This document shows, piece after piece, positions 24,615 through 32,839 of a DNA stretch of 64,000 nucleotides (positions are counted from its first letter, which is position 1; the number at the start of each line of letters is the position of its first letter). The translations under genes and the position numbers were made by a program. Location: NCBI RefSeq assembly GCF_000428945.1, contig NZ_AUAX01000002.1:496001-560000 (forward strand). Direction: 5' to 3'. This stretch comes from Hamadaea tsunoensis DSM 44101 (GTDB lineage Bacteria > Actinomycetota > Actinomycetes > Mycobacteriales > Micromonosporaceae). The notes beneath the pieces were generated by a model, which saw nothing but the letters and a program-made list of their open reading frames with translations, was not told the DNA's origin and searched no databases.

Positions 24615-24763
24615 CCAGGTGGACGCTCTCCGGTTCGCGGATCTGGCCGCGCAGGGCCGGCCGGCGCTCGTACGCGACGACCCGCGTACGGCCCGGGATC
24701 TCCCGCGCGAGGCGCTGGGCCTCTGGCGGGGACGACCGTATGACACGGTGTCCGGCGCGACGC
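24615..24763 (+). pseudogene. Near-identical 149-bp fragment of the SARP/BTAD gene
   Basis: Aligns without gaps to 27533-27681 inside the SARP gene; about 142 of 149 positions match by eye. It encodes QVDALRFADLAAQGRPALVR and onward to RPYDTVSGAT, part of the BTAD domain, with no HTH before it and unrelated sequence after it. A dead duplicate or conversion donor, about 2.9 kb from the intact gene and in the same orientation. Confidence 0.8.
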
Positions 24764-25200
24764 GCGGTGTCGGATGCGCCGAGGTCGTCGGAGCCGATGT
24801 AGTCGAGATCCTCGCCGACGGCGAACCACCAGCGTAGCGGGATGTCAGCCATGACTCGCATCGTGTTGGTGCCCGTCTGGACGGCCCTTCGTGGCGCGTC
24901 GCCGCATCCTGACCTACCGCGTCGCATTCGCGTCCGACACTGCGCCCGCGCGCTCGCTACCAGCGGCTCCTGGCCGCGGCACGAAGCGGCGGTCACCGGC
25001 GAAGGATACGCACGGTCGGCGCTGCTGAGGCTGCTGTCGTTGCAGCGCGAGACGCGCCGGGCGGTCCAGACTCGTCAGCGAGACTCGTCGGTGCTACTCG
25101 CGCGGCCAGATCGTCTTCGCTCTGCACGGCGTCGACGCGCTGGCGAACCTCGGCCTCTCGGTACTCGTCACCCGCCGCGTCAGGCCGCGAAGTAGGGGTG
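24764..25200 (+). other. Degraded coding remnants
   Basis: No intact gene. Near the end one frame reads GQIVFALHGVDALANLGLSV, a protein-like stretch without a start, running to about 25190. With the SARP fragment to its left it looks like a small gene graveyard. Confidence 0.4.
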
Positions 25201-25220
25201 GCGATATACCGATGATTTGT

Positions 25221-25235
25221 ATATGCTGACCATAT
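25221..25235. promoter_or_regulatory. PadR operator overlapping the start codon
   Basis: ATATG-CTGAC-CATAT is a perfect inverted repeat covering the probable -10 box (TATGCT, 25222-25227) and the first bases of the ATG at 25234. There is no ribosome site, so the message is probably leaderless and autorepressed. Confidence 0.6.
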
Positions 25236-25584
25236 GAGCGTCCACGGTGCACCCATGCGCGAACCGACGTACTTCATCCTCACGGCTCTGCTCGACGGGC
25301 CGCTGCACGGATACGCAATCATCAGTCAAGTGGCGCAGCTTTCCAGTGGCCGGGTCAGGCTCGCCGCCGGAACCCTCTACGCCGCGCTCGACCGGCTCAC
25401 CGCCGAGGGCATGCTCCGCGTGGTCAAGGAGGAGATCGTCTCCGGCCGGGCCCGCCGCTACTACGGCGTCACCGAACCGGGCACCGTCGCCGTGCGCGCC
25501 GAGGCCGACCGCATGGCCGCCGCGGCAGCCCTGGTCACCCACCGCCGCCGCCCGATCGTGGCAACGGCGGTGATGGCCGTATGA
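25234..25584 (+). CDS. PadR-family transcriptional regulator
   Basis: 116 residues. PadR winged helix: YFILTALLDGPLHGYAIISQ, SGRVRLAAGTLYAALDRLTA, EGMLRVVKEEIVSGRARRYY and GVTEPGTVAVRAEADRMAAA. These proteins bind DNA as dimers and are released by small hydrophobic ligands. Its stop overlaps the next start in ATGA, so it forms a two-gene operon with the membrane protein at 25581, a common pairing in actinobacteria. Confidence 0.95.
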   Translation: MSVHGAPMREPTYFILTALLDGPLHGYAIISQVAQLSSGRVRLAAGTLYAALDRLTAEGMLRVVKEEIVSGRARRYYGVTEPGTVAVRAEADRMAAAAALVTHRRRPIVATAVMAV

Positions 25585-26489
25585 CCACCATGGACAGTGC
25601 GACGCGGTTGGAGCGGCGGTATCGTCGGCTGCTTTGGGCGTATCCGCGCGAATATCGAAAGAGCCGCGCGGACGAGATCCTCGGCACGCTGATGGAAATC
25701 GACGAGGGCCGCCGCTGGCCCGCACCGCGCGAAGCCGCCGCCCTGCTGACGGGTGGCCTACGGACCCGGATCCGCGCGAACCGCGAGCGGCCCCCGCGGC
25801 AGGTATGGCGCGACGGCCTGCGCTTCGCGGTGCTGGCCGCCCTTGCAGCGGCACTGCTGCAACCCTTCATCGATGTGGAGGTCTCGTTCACTGACGCCGC
25901 ACCGGTGCAGGACCGGGTCTTCGCCGCCATCGCGATGCTGCTCACCACCGCGGCCTTGGCGGTGGCCGCGCGCGGGCGGTACTGGCTCGCGATCGGCGCC
26001 TGCGCGGCCGGGTGGGCAGCCATCGTGACGTCCTTCCAGCTCAGCGAGCATAACTGGGGGGCTGCCGCGTTCATCGCGGTTGAACCGGTGGTCGCGATCG
26101 TCGGCCTGATCGTCCTCGCGATCCGGCGGGTGCCGGGCGGCCGGGCCTGGCCGTGGCTGGCGCTGCTCGCACTGCTGTGCGCCGAGGCCATCCCATCGTT
26201 CCACCTGGAGACCCGCTACCTGGCGGTAGCCCTCAGAACGGGGCTGGCGGCGATCCTCCTGCTGACGGCCGTGGTGGATGCCCGGTTGCCGATGATCGGC
26301 ACCGGCCTCGCGACCGGCATGTTGTTCGCCCAGACCATCGTGATGCTGTCGACGCCGATGCCGGCATCGGACGTCGTGTCGATGCTCGGCACCACGGCGG
26401 CCTATCTCGCACTGACGCTCGTCGTGGGGCCGGGGCTGCACGCCTGGCGGCGGCGATCGTCCACACCGGACGACACTGTCGCAGCCTGA
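25581..26489 (+). CDS. Multi-pass membrane protein in a PadR operon
   Basis: 302 residues. A cytoplasmic N-terminal segment (LERRYRRLLWAYPREYRKSR, ADEILGTLMEIDEGRRWPAP) resembles the helical prefix seen in PadR-linked permeases and HAAS-type proteins. It is followed by about eight hydrophobic helices (LRFAVLAALAAALLQPFIDV ... LALTLVVGPGLHAWRR). The N-terminal module is known to associate with the PadR partner's regulation in related operons; transport function is unproven. Confidence 0.82.
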   Translation: MTTMDSATRLERRYRRLLWAYPREYRKSRADEILGTLMEIDEGRRWPAPREAAALLTGGLRTRIRANRERPPRQVWRDGLRFAVLAALAAALLQPFIDVEVSFTDAAPVQDRVFAAIAMLLTTAALAVAARGRYWLAIGACAAGWAAIVTSFQLSEHNWGAAAFIAVEPVVAIVGLIVLAIRRVPGGRAWPWLALLALLCAEAIPSFHLETRYLAVALRTGLAAILLLTAVVDARLPMIGTGLATGMLFAQTIVMLSTPMPASDVVSMLGTTAAYLALTLVVGPGLHAWRRRSSTPDDTVAA

Positions 26490-26494
26490 CCCGA

Positions 26495-26534
26495 AGCGGC
26501 ACGGCAGAGGTCTCAAGACCCGCGCCGTGCCGCT
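26495..26534 (+). terminator. Hairpin terminator after the PadR operon
   Basis: AGCGGCACGGC (26495-26505) pairs perfectly with GCCGTGCCGCT (26524-26534), 5 bases after the stop at 26489. Confidence 0.75.
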
Positions 26535-26674
26535 CATTGCGCCAGCAGCACCGCGGCAGGCAGCAGGACGAACTCAGCGTAGAACAGCAGCCGCGACCAC
26601 CGAATTGGCGACGGATCGACCACCACAACGACACCACGACCACCAACAGCCCTGTTCAAACGACAACAGTCGGC

Positions 26675-27211
26675 TCACGCCGGTGGATCGTCCCGGAAGA
26701 GGTCCTCCTTCACCCTCTTGGCACGCCAGCGGGTGGCGACGAGTTCGGGCCGTTCCCGGACCAGGTTCGGCAGCCAGCCCCGCTTCCGCGTATCGGGCGG
26801 AGCCTGATCCCAGTCGGCGATCAGCTCGAACGGGTCCGCCACGCGCCCGGCCTCGTCGCCCCAGTCTTCCCAGACGACCGCGGCGGGCGAGAACCTGGTC
26901 TCCTGAGCCCTGTCGCAGTCGTCGACACGCGAGGCGATCAATGCGCCGCAACCGTCGCAAGCCACGCAGTCGCTCCAGCCGGCAAGCGACCAGCAGCCGG
27001 TCTCGACCAACTCGTAGACGATCCTGGTGCCGCGGACGTCGCCCGGCGAGAGGACGGACGTTCCCGTGATGAGCGTCGGGCCGTGCGGCGCATCGTCGAT
27101 CGCGTACGTTCCGGGCGAAAGCGAGGGTAAGCCCGCCCGGCACCGCGCGCTCCCCGTGTTGCAGCGCAGATACCGGTACGCATCACGCCGGCACCTCGCG
27201 CCGTAGAGCCG
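26675..27211 (-). pseudogene. Coding-like zinc-ribbon protein frame without a start codon
   Basis: The frame is open from just after a TAG at 27212-27214 down to the stop at 26675. It reads like a real protein: TYAIDDAPHGPTLITGTSVL, then GDVRGTRIVYELVETGCWSL, a CVACDGC zinc-ribbon-like knuckle, then PAAVVWEDWGDEAGRVADPF. There is no ATG or GTG in this frame before the conserved-looking part; the first possible start is TTG at 27010, in the middle. An ATG one frame off near 27180 suggests a 1-base frameshift close to the N-terminus. Function unknown. Confidence 0.5.
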
Positions 27212-27251
27212 CTACATTGACCCGCACAGAAGGACACCCTCTGGGGCGGTC

Positions 27252-30035
27252 ATGATCGAGTTTCACGTGCTAGGCACTCTGTCCATCTTGCGCGACAGCT
27301 ACCTGATCACCGTGAGCGGCCGGAGTCTCAGTCGTCTGCTGGCTGTCCTCATCTGCCGGGCCAACCGGGCCGTCACCACGGCAGAGCTCGCTGACTCCGT
27401 CTGGGAAGGCGCTCCCTCGGCCAACCCCCGCAAGGCACTTCACGTCTACGTGCACCGGTTACGCGTCCTGCTGGGTGACGATGCTCTTATCACCGCGGAA
27501 CAGGGCAGTTACACGCTGCGGGTCGGCGTACACCAGGTGGACGCTCTCCGGTTCGGGGATCTGGCCGCGCAGGGCCGGGCAGCGCTCGTACGCGACGACC
27601 CGCGTACGGCACGGGATCTCCTGCGCGAGGCGCTGGGCCTCTGGCGGGGACGGCCTTATGACACGGTGTCCGGCGCGACGCTGATCGCCGAGGAGATACG
27701 GCGGCTTGAGGAGCAGTATCTGCTGGTGCAGGAGGCACGGTTCGCGGCTGAGCTGGAACTCGGCGGCAGCGGGGAGCTCGCGGGCGAGCTGACCGAACTC
27801 GCCGCCGCCCACCCCTACCGGGAGCGTTTGTCGGCGCTGCTCATGCGCGCGCTCTACCGCTCGGGCCGGCAAGCCGACGCCCTGGAGGTGTTCCGGCGGG
27901 CTCGGGCGGTGCTCGTCGACGAGCTCGGGGTGGAGCCCGGCGAGGATCTCCAGCAGGTGCACCGGACGATTCTGCGTGGCGAAGGCGCCCCTTCGCCCGC
28001 GGCCGCCGGCGTCGCGGCGCGGGCGGCGGTCCCACGGCAGCTTCCCGGCGCGATCGCTGGTTTCGTCGGCCGGGATCAGCAGATCAGCGCGTTGGATCGG
28101 TTGCTGCTCGTGGGATCCCGCGACGGCGGCGGTCTCACCGTCGCCGTGATCGCCGGGACGGCCGGCGTGGGCAAGACCACGCTGGCGGTGCACTGGGCGC
28201 ATCAGGTCGCCGACCGGTTTCCCGACGGGCAGCTCTATGTCGACCTCAGGGGCTTCGATCCCAGCGGTTCGCCGGTGTCCGCGGCGGAGGCCGTACGCGG
28301 GTTCCTGAGCGCGTTCGAGTATCCACCGCAGCGGATACCCTTCGACGACGCGGCCCAGATCAGCCTCTACCGCAGCCTGCTGGCCGGCAAGCGGGTTCTG
28401 GTCATTCTCGACAACGCCCGCGACGGCGACCAGATCCGTCCGCTGCTGCCCGGCTCGCCGCAGTGCCTGGTGCTGGTGACCAGCCGCGAGCGGTTGCCGG
28501 GCCTCGTGGCGGCCACTGCCGCGCACCCGCTGATGCTCGATGTGCTCCCCGATGCGGAGGCCCGCGCTCTCATGGCTCTTCGTGTCGGGGCCGACCGCGT
28601 CACGGTGGAGCCGGAGGCCGTCGACGAGATCATCCACCGGTGCGCACGGCTGCCCCTGGCGCTGGCGATCGCCGCGGGCCGGGCGGCGATCGCCGCGGAT
28701 CTGCCACTCGCGAGCCTCGCCGGTCAGCTGCGGGGGGACGGTCGCCTGGACGCGCTGGACGCCGGCGATGCGGCGGCTGATGTGCGGACCGTCTTCTCCT
28801 GGTCCTACCGGGCGCTCAGCCGTGCCGCCGCTGGGATGTTCCGGCTGCTCGCCCTGCACCCAGGTCCGGACATCGCGCTGCCCGCCCTGGCGAGTCTCGC
28901 CGGTCTCCCCCGGCAGCGAGCCCAGGCCGTGCTGGCCGAGCTGATCCGCGCGCATCTGGTCGCCGAACATGTGCCCGGCCGCTACCGATGCCACGACCTC
29001 CTGCGGTCGTACGCCCGCGAACTGGCCGACGTCCACGACACCCGGCCGGCCCGCCGGGCCGCCACGCATCGGGTGCTCGATCACTACGTGCACAGCGCCC
29101 GGGCCGCGGTCCTGCGCCTGGACGCCGTCCGTGACCCGCTGCCGGAGACCACGCCGCAACCCCATGTCGTCCCGGAGACGTTCGCGGACCTGCCACAAGC
29201 GATGGACTGGTTCGCCGGCGCACATGCGGAGTTGCTCGCGGCGGTTCAGCGTGCCGTCGCGGACGGGTTCGACGCGCACGCCCACCGCCTGGCGTGGACT
29301 CTCATGCCGTTCCTGGACCGTCGCGGTCACTGGCACGACTGGCTGGACGTTCAGCATGCCGCCCTGGGAGCGACCCGGCGGATGGGCGACCGGTCCGAAC
29401 AGGCCCGTGCCCACCGCGGCCTGGGCGGCGCGTACAAGCAGCTCGACCAGTACGCCGACGCCACCGCTCACTACGAGCAGGCGCTGGAGCTCTACCGGGA
29501 CCTCGACGACAAGCTGGGCGAGGCGCAGACCCGCAACCATCTGAGCCTGGTGCTGGAGAGGCAGGGCCGCCAGCACGAGGCGATAGAACAGAACCGGCAC
29601 GCCCTCGACCTCTTTCGCGCCCTCGGAGACAAGGCGGGGCAGGGCCGCTGTCTGCACTCGATCGGCTGGTACCACGCCCAGCTCGGGCACTACGAGATCG
29701 CGCTCGCCCATTGCCAGGAGGCACTCCCGCTGCTGCACGAGGTCGGCGACCGGGCCGAGCCGCACACCTGGGGGGCCCTCGGCTACGTCCACCACCACCT
29801 CGGCGACCACGACCGCGCCGTCGCCCATTACCAGCGGGGAATCGCACTGTTCCAGCAGTTGGGTGACCGCTACGCCGAGGCGATGACCCTGGAGTACGTC
29901 GGGGATGCGCATTCGGTCGCCGGCGATCTCGACTCGGCCGCCGAAGCCTGGCGGCAGGCGTTGAGCATTCTCGAAGAGCTTCGTTACCCCGGCGCGGACG
30001 CGGTACGCGTCAAGCTCGACCGTCTCCGCCAGTGA
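27252..30035 (+). CDS. SARP/AfsR-type regulator: HTH-BTAD-NB-ARC-TPR
   Basis: 927 residues. Residues 1-90 are an OmpR-like winged helix (FHVLGTLSILRDSYLITVSG ... RKALHVYVHRLRVLLGDDAL); 95-240 the BTAD domain (QVDALRFGDLAAQGRAALVR ...). Then an NB-ARC STAND ATPase with Walker A GTAGVGKTT (302-310), Walker B RVLVILDNARDGDQIRPLLP, GLPLA-equivalent RLPLALAIAAGR, and C-terminal TPRs (GGAYKQLDQYADATAHYEQA, LGDKAGQGRCLHSIGWYHAQ, LGDHDRAVAHYQRGIALFQQ). AfsR-like proteins activate secondary metabolism or differentiation genes in response to signals bound by the TPRs. No biosynthetic cluster adjoins it, so the target is unknown. Confidence 0.95.
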   Translation: MIEFHVLGTLSILRDSYLITVSGRSLSRLLAVLICRANRAVTTAELADSVWEGAPSANPRKALHVYVHRLRVLLGDDALITAEQGSYTLRVGVHQVDALRFGDLAAQGRAALVRDDPRTARDLLREALGLWRGRPYDTVSGATLIAEEIRRLEEQYLLVQEARFAAELELGGSGELAGELTELAAAHPYRERLSALLMRALYRSGRQADALEVFRRARAVLVDELGVEPGEDLQQVHRTILRGEGAPSPAAAGVAARAAVPRQLPGAIAGFVGRDQQISALDRLLLVGSRDGGGLTVAVIAGTAGVGKTTLAVHWAHQVADRFPDGQLYVDLRGFDPSGSPVSAAEAVRGFLSAFEYPPQRIPFDDAAQISLYRSLLAGKRVLVILDNARDGDQIRPLLPGSPQCLVLVTSRERLPGLVAATAAHPLMLDVLPDAEARALMALRVGADRVTVEPEAVDEIIHRCARLPLALAIAAGRAAIAADLPLASLAGQLRGDGRLDALDAGDAAADVRTVFSWSYRALSRAAAGMFRLLALHPGPDIALPALASLAGLPRQRAQAVLAELIRAHLVAEHVPGRYRCHDLLRSYARELADVHDTRPARRAATHRVLDHYVHSARAAVLRLDAVRDPLPETTPQPHVVPETFADLPQAMDWFAGAHAELLAAVQRAVADGFDAHAHRLAWTLMPFLDRRGHWHDWLDVQHAALGATRRMGDRSEQARAHRGLGGAYKQLDQYADATAHYEQALELYRDLDDKLGEAQTRNHLSLVLERQGRQHEAIEQNRHALDLFRALGDKAGQGRCLHSIGWYHAQLGHYEIALAHCQEALPLLHEVGDRAEPHTWGALGYVHHHLGDHDRAVAHYQRGIALFQQLGDRYAEAMTLEYVGDAHSVAGDLDSAAEAWRQALSILEELRYPGADAVRVKLDRLRQ

Positions 30036-30082
30036 GGATGTGGGAGCGGTTCGCCAGTCCGGACGATGATTCCCAACCGCCG

Positions 30083-30117
30083 CCGGCCTCCATCCGATCG
30101 AGCCGGACGGAGGCCGG
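30083..30117. terminator. Bidirectional hairpin between convergent genes
   Basis: CCGGCCTCC-A-TCCG pairs with CGGA-C-GGAGGCCGG with a short loop, midway between the SARP stop (30035) and the hydrolase stop (30159). Confidence 0.7.
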
Positions 30118-30158
30118 TGTGGCGTGGCCCTGGTCGCCATCGCGCTGAGCCACGGCGG

Positions 30159-31466
30159 CTACGACGTACCGCTCACCGCCTCGACGCAATCGTCGAGCCC
30201 GGCCATGGACGTATGCGAGCCGACGGTCGTCGTGTTGTAGGTGATCGCCGCGCCCGGCGGGAATGTCTTGCGTACCAGTGACTGTGGGGCGACGGGGTCG
30301 TCGGGTGAATCGACGACACACAGCCTGAGACCGGCCGGCAGGGTGGGCCGGTAGGTCGCGGGTGATGTGCAGGTCGCGTACCGGTTGGTGAGCAGCGTCC
30401 GCAGCGGTGAGGCATCGGCAGGCGGCTTCGCCGGTCCGGTCGTCGCGCATACCTCGTCCCAGAAGGCGAGCGTACGTGTCGACATCGACTCCGTGCCGTA
30501 GCGGGACCAGAGGGTGTCGGACATGAGGCCGATGCTTTCGGTGTCGGACCCGTCGATCACACGCTTGCCCAGCCGGGCCGCCATGGTGTCGTCGAGGTAG
30601 CCCAGTTCGACGATGGCGGAGAGGCGGTCGAATTCGGTGGTGGGGATCGAACGTTCGTCGCCGGCCGGTGGCAGGGGTCCCGGCTCGGTCCGCTCCAGTT
30701 TCCGCTGGAGCCGCGTGAGCACCGTCGACTGTTCGCGGATGAGTTCGGTGAGGCCGGCCGTGTAAGGGAAGGGGCGTCCGAGGACCGCCCAAGCGAAGCC
30801 GAGATCCTTGCCGTAGCTCAGGCGTACGCTTCCGAACGAGTGCCCGACGAATCCCTTGAGCGAGAGTTGGTGCCGGCCTGCGATGGCGCGGATCACGTCA
30901 GAGTAGGTCGACGGGGAGAAGCCCCAGGGGCTCGAAGCGGCGCCCAGCCCGCAGCTCGACCTCACCGGGCCGGCCGCGGAACGGTCTCCGTTTCGTATGT
31001 CGTGGTAGAAGGCGGACAGCGACTGATCGCAGCCGTCGGTCACGGGCGTCGTGACCCACGGCTCCTCGACGATGATCACGTTGAAGCGACGCATCAGGTC
31101 CGGGAGGACATCCGGCAGGCCCGCCAGGTTGAACGAGCCGGAGAGCGCCGACGTGCCGGGTCCGCCCAGGTCGAGGACGACCGCGTCGGACGTCGGTGCG
31201 GCGGGCTGCTGCAGGGTGTAGCGCCACGTCCGGCCGTCGACGGCGATCTCGCGGCACGACTCCCGCGTCTCGAATTGTTCGCAGAGGCTGGTGGCGGGCT
31301 TGGCGGTCGGCGGGGCCTGCGTCGGCTCGGGGTGGCTCCTGGCCGCTGTGGCGGCGACCAGGAGCACGATCCCGATCATGACGAGGGTCGACCAGCGCAT
31401 GGTCTTCGCCGGTCGTCCGAACCGGACGGATCGCCGGCGCCCGCGCACTGTTCGGGAAGCTGGCAT
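30159..31466 (-). CDS. Membrane-anchored alpha/beta hydrolase
   Basis: 435 residues. A basic N-terminus is followed by one hydrophobic helix (STLVMIGIVLLVAATAA, residues ~25-42), an anchor or uncleaved signal. The hydrolase domain has an oxyanion-type LDLGGPGTSALSG, nucleophile elbow GHSFGS, and a C-terminal LCVVDSPDDPVAPQSLVRKT (acid) with TTTVGSHTSM (histidine). It resembles the tripeptidyl-aminopeptidase/proline-iminopeptidase-like branch. The start lies 3 bases after the stop of the secreted protein at 31470, so the two are co-transcribed and probably coupled. Confidence 0.8.
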   Translation of the reverse strand: MPASRTVRGRRRSVRFGRPAKTMRWSTLVMIGIVLLVAATAARSHPEPTQAPPTAKPATSLCEQFETRESCREIAVDGRTWRYTLQQPAAPTSDAVVLDLGGPGTSALSGSFNLAGLPDVLPDLMRRFNVIIVEEPWVTTPVTDGCDQSLSAFYHDIRNGDRSAAGPVRSSCGLGAASSPWGFSPSTYSDVIRAIAGRHQLSLKGFVGHSFGSVRLSYGKDLGFAWAVLGRPFPYTAGLTELIREQSTVLTRLQRKLERTEPGPLPPAGDERSIPTTEFDRLSAIVELGYLDDTMAARLGKRVIDGSDTESIGLMSDTLWSRYGTESMSTRTLAFWDEVCATTGPAKPPADASPLRTLLTNRYATCTSPATYRPTLPAGLRLCVVDSPDDPVAPQSLVRKTFPPGAAITYNTTTVGSHTSMAGLDDCVEAVSGTS

Positions 31467-31469
31467 CGA

Positions 31470-32597
31470 CTACCAGCCCGAGTCCTGGAACTTGTAGCTG
31501 TTCCAGAATGTGTAGGAGCAGAAGTCCGGCATCGCCCAGTCACACCAGTCGACCGCCGCGTACGTCTGGTCCGCCCAGTAGAGCGGTACCCAGCTGTTGA
31601 TCGCCTCGAAGCTCGCCGCCGCGTCGAGCCGGAGCTTCTCAGCGGTGTGGCCGTCCCAGTCGAGACCGAACTGCATGGCGGTGTAGTCCTCATGGGTCCA
31701 CGTCGTGTTGCAGCGGTGCACCGGGATCCCGAGGGTGAAACCACCGGCCGACACGCTGAAGTTCGCGATGTCGTCACAGGTCGTGGCGGTGGCCGCCGGG
31801 GTCACCTGCCACATCTTCTTGAAGTTGGCGCGATAACCCGACCACGGGCGCGAGAGGATGGAGAAGTCGTTCGTGCCCACATGGACGCAGTACGTGTAGA
31901 GGCTGCAGTTGGCGGGTTCGGCGGGCTTCCATGTTCCGAACCGGTTGTAGAAGAAGTAGGGCGAGCCGTCGCGCTCCCAGTCCTCGAACGAGCTGTTCAT
32001 CTGACTGCTGTCCGCGACGCCGTCGTTGTTCGTGTCAGCGGTGGCGTAGCCCGGGCTGAAGTAGAACGTGCCGTAGCCGGAGTCGTTGAGCCGCAGTCCG
32101 GCCGCGGAGTTGGCCACGTCGAAGGCCGAGCCCGCTCCCAGCAGCGCCAGCCGCCGCTCACGTTGCGGCGAGACCGTCTGCGCGGCCGGCTGGAAGTCGA
32201 CGCGTACGCGCTTGTGCTCGCCGACCGTACCCATGCGGGCGGCCTGAGCCCGGACCGCGGCCGGCTCGCTGTTGCCGTCCCAGACGAGGTCGACGAATCG
32301 ACTGGGTGACACGGGATCCGGCACGTGCGCCGTCTTGACCGCTCTGGTGTCGAGAAGCCGGCCGTGGGATGCCGACTCGCGCAGGTAGCCTTGGATCCGG
32401 CCCTGCTGCTCGTGATTGGACTTGTCGGCTCGGTCGCCGGTGACGGTGGCGCCGCGGAGCGTATCGACTCCGACCGTGGCCACCGTTTCGGTGATCTTCG
32501 GCGGCTCGGCGGCCTGGGCAGCGGTGCTCGGGAGCAGGGCCATGACCAGGCCCACGCCGACCATCGCCGTGCCGAACCCGAATCGTGCACGTTGCAT
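31470..32597 (-). CDS. Secreted protein of unknown function
   Basis: 375 residues; ATG 32597 after AAAGGAG. Sec signal peptide (FGFGTAMVGVGLVMALLPST, cleavage after AQA). The mature protein has a DTNNDGVAD calcium-loop-like motif and a C-terminal half rich in Trp, Tyr and paired cysteines (NCSLYTYCVHVGTNDF, WCDWAMPDFCSYTFWNSYKF). No family recognised. First gene of a two-gene operon with the anchored hydrolase, so it may be that enzyme's substrate, chaperone or partner (inference). Confidence 0.78.
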   Translation of the reverse strand: MQRARFGFGTAMVGVGLVMALLPSTAAQAAEPPKITETVATVGVDTLRGATVTGDRADKSNHEQQGRIQGYLRESASHGRLLDTRAVKTAHVPDPVSPSRFVDLVWDGNSEPAAVRAQAARMGTVGEHKRVRVDFQPAAQTVSPQRERRLALLGAGSAFDVANSAAGLRLNDSGYGTFYFSPGYATADTNNDGVADSSQMNSSFEDWERDGSPYFFYNRFGTWKPAEPANCSLYTYCVHVGTNDFSILSRPWSGYRANFKKMWQVTPAATATTCDDIANFSVSAGGFTLGIPVHRCNTTWTHEDYTAMQFGLDWDGHTAEKLRLDAAASFEAINSWVPLYWADQTYAAVDWCDWAMPDFCSYTFWNSYKFQDSGW

Positions 32598-32839
32598 GTG
32601 GCTCCTTTCGAGGGGATGAAGGGAGTGCCCGGCCTGCCGTCCCGCTGTCGAGGAGCGCGGCTGGCTGGCCGTCACGCATCGATGGCCAGTGTTGCGAGAG
32701 CCGCTTACACCGCGGTTACAGTCGCCGGGTGCTCGATCCCTTCCTGTCGAGGCGCCTGGTCGGCGGCGGGCGAATGCCCGATGGGCACACCAGCCGAAGG
32801 GGCCTGGCGATCCTCGCCGATCTTCGAAACGATCCCCCC

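Noticed and set aside
24842-25195. 117-codon plus-strand open frame in the graveyard region
   Set aside because: Low-complexity Arg-rich frame without ribosome site; a competing frame looks more protein-like but has no start.
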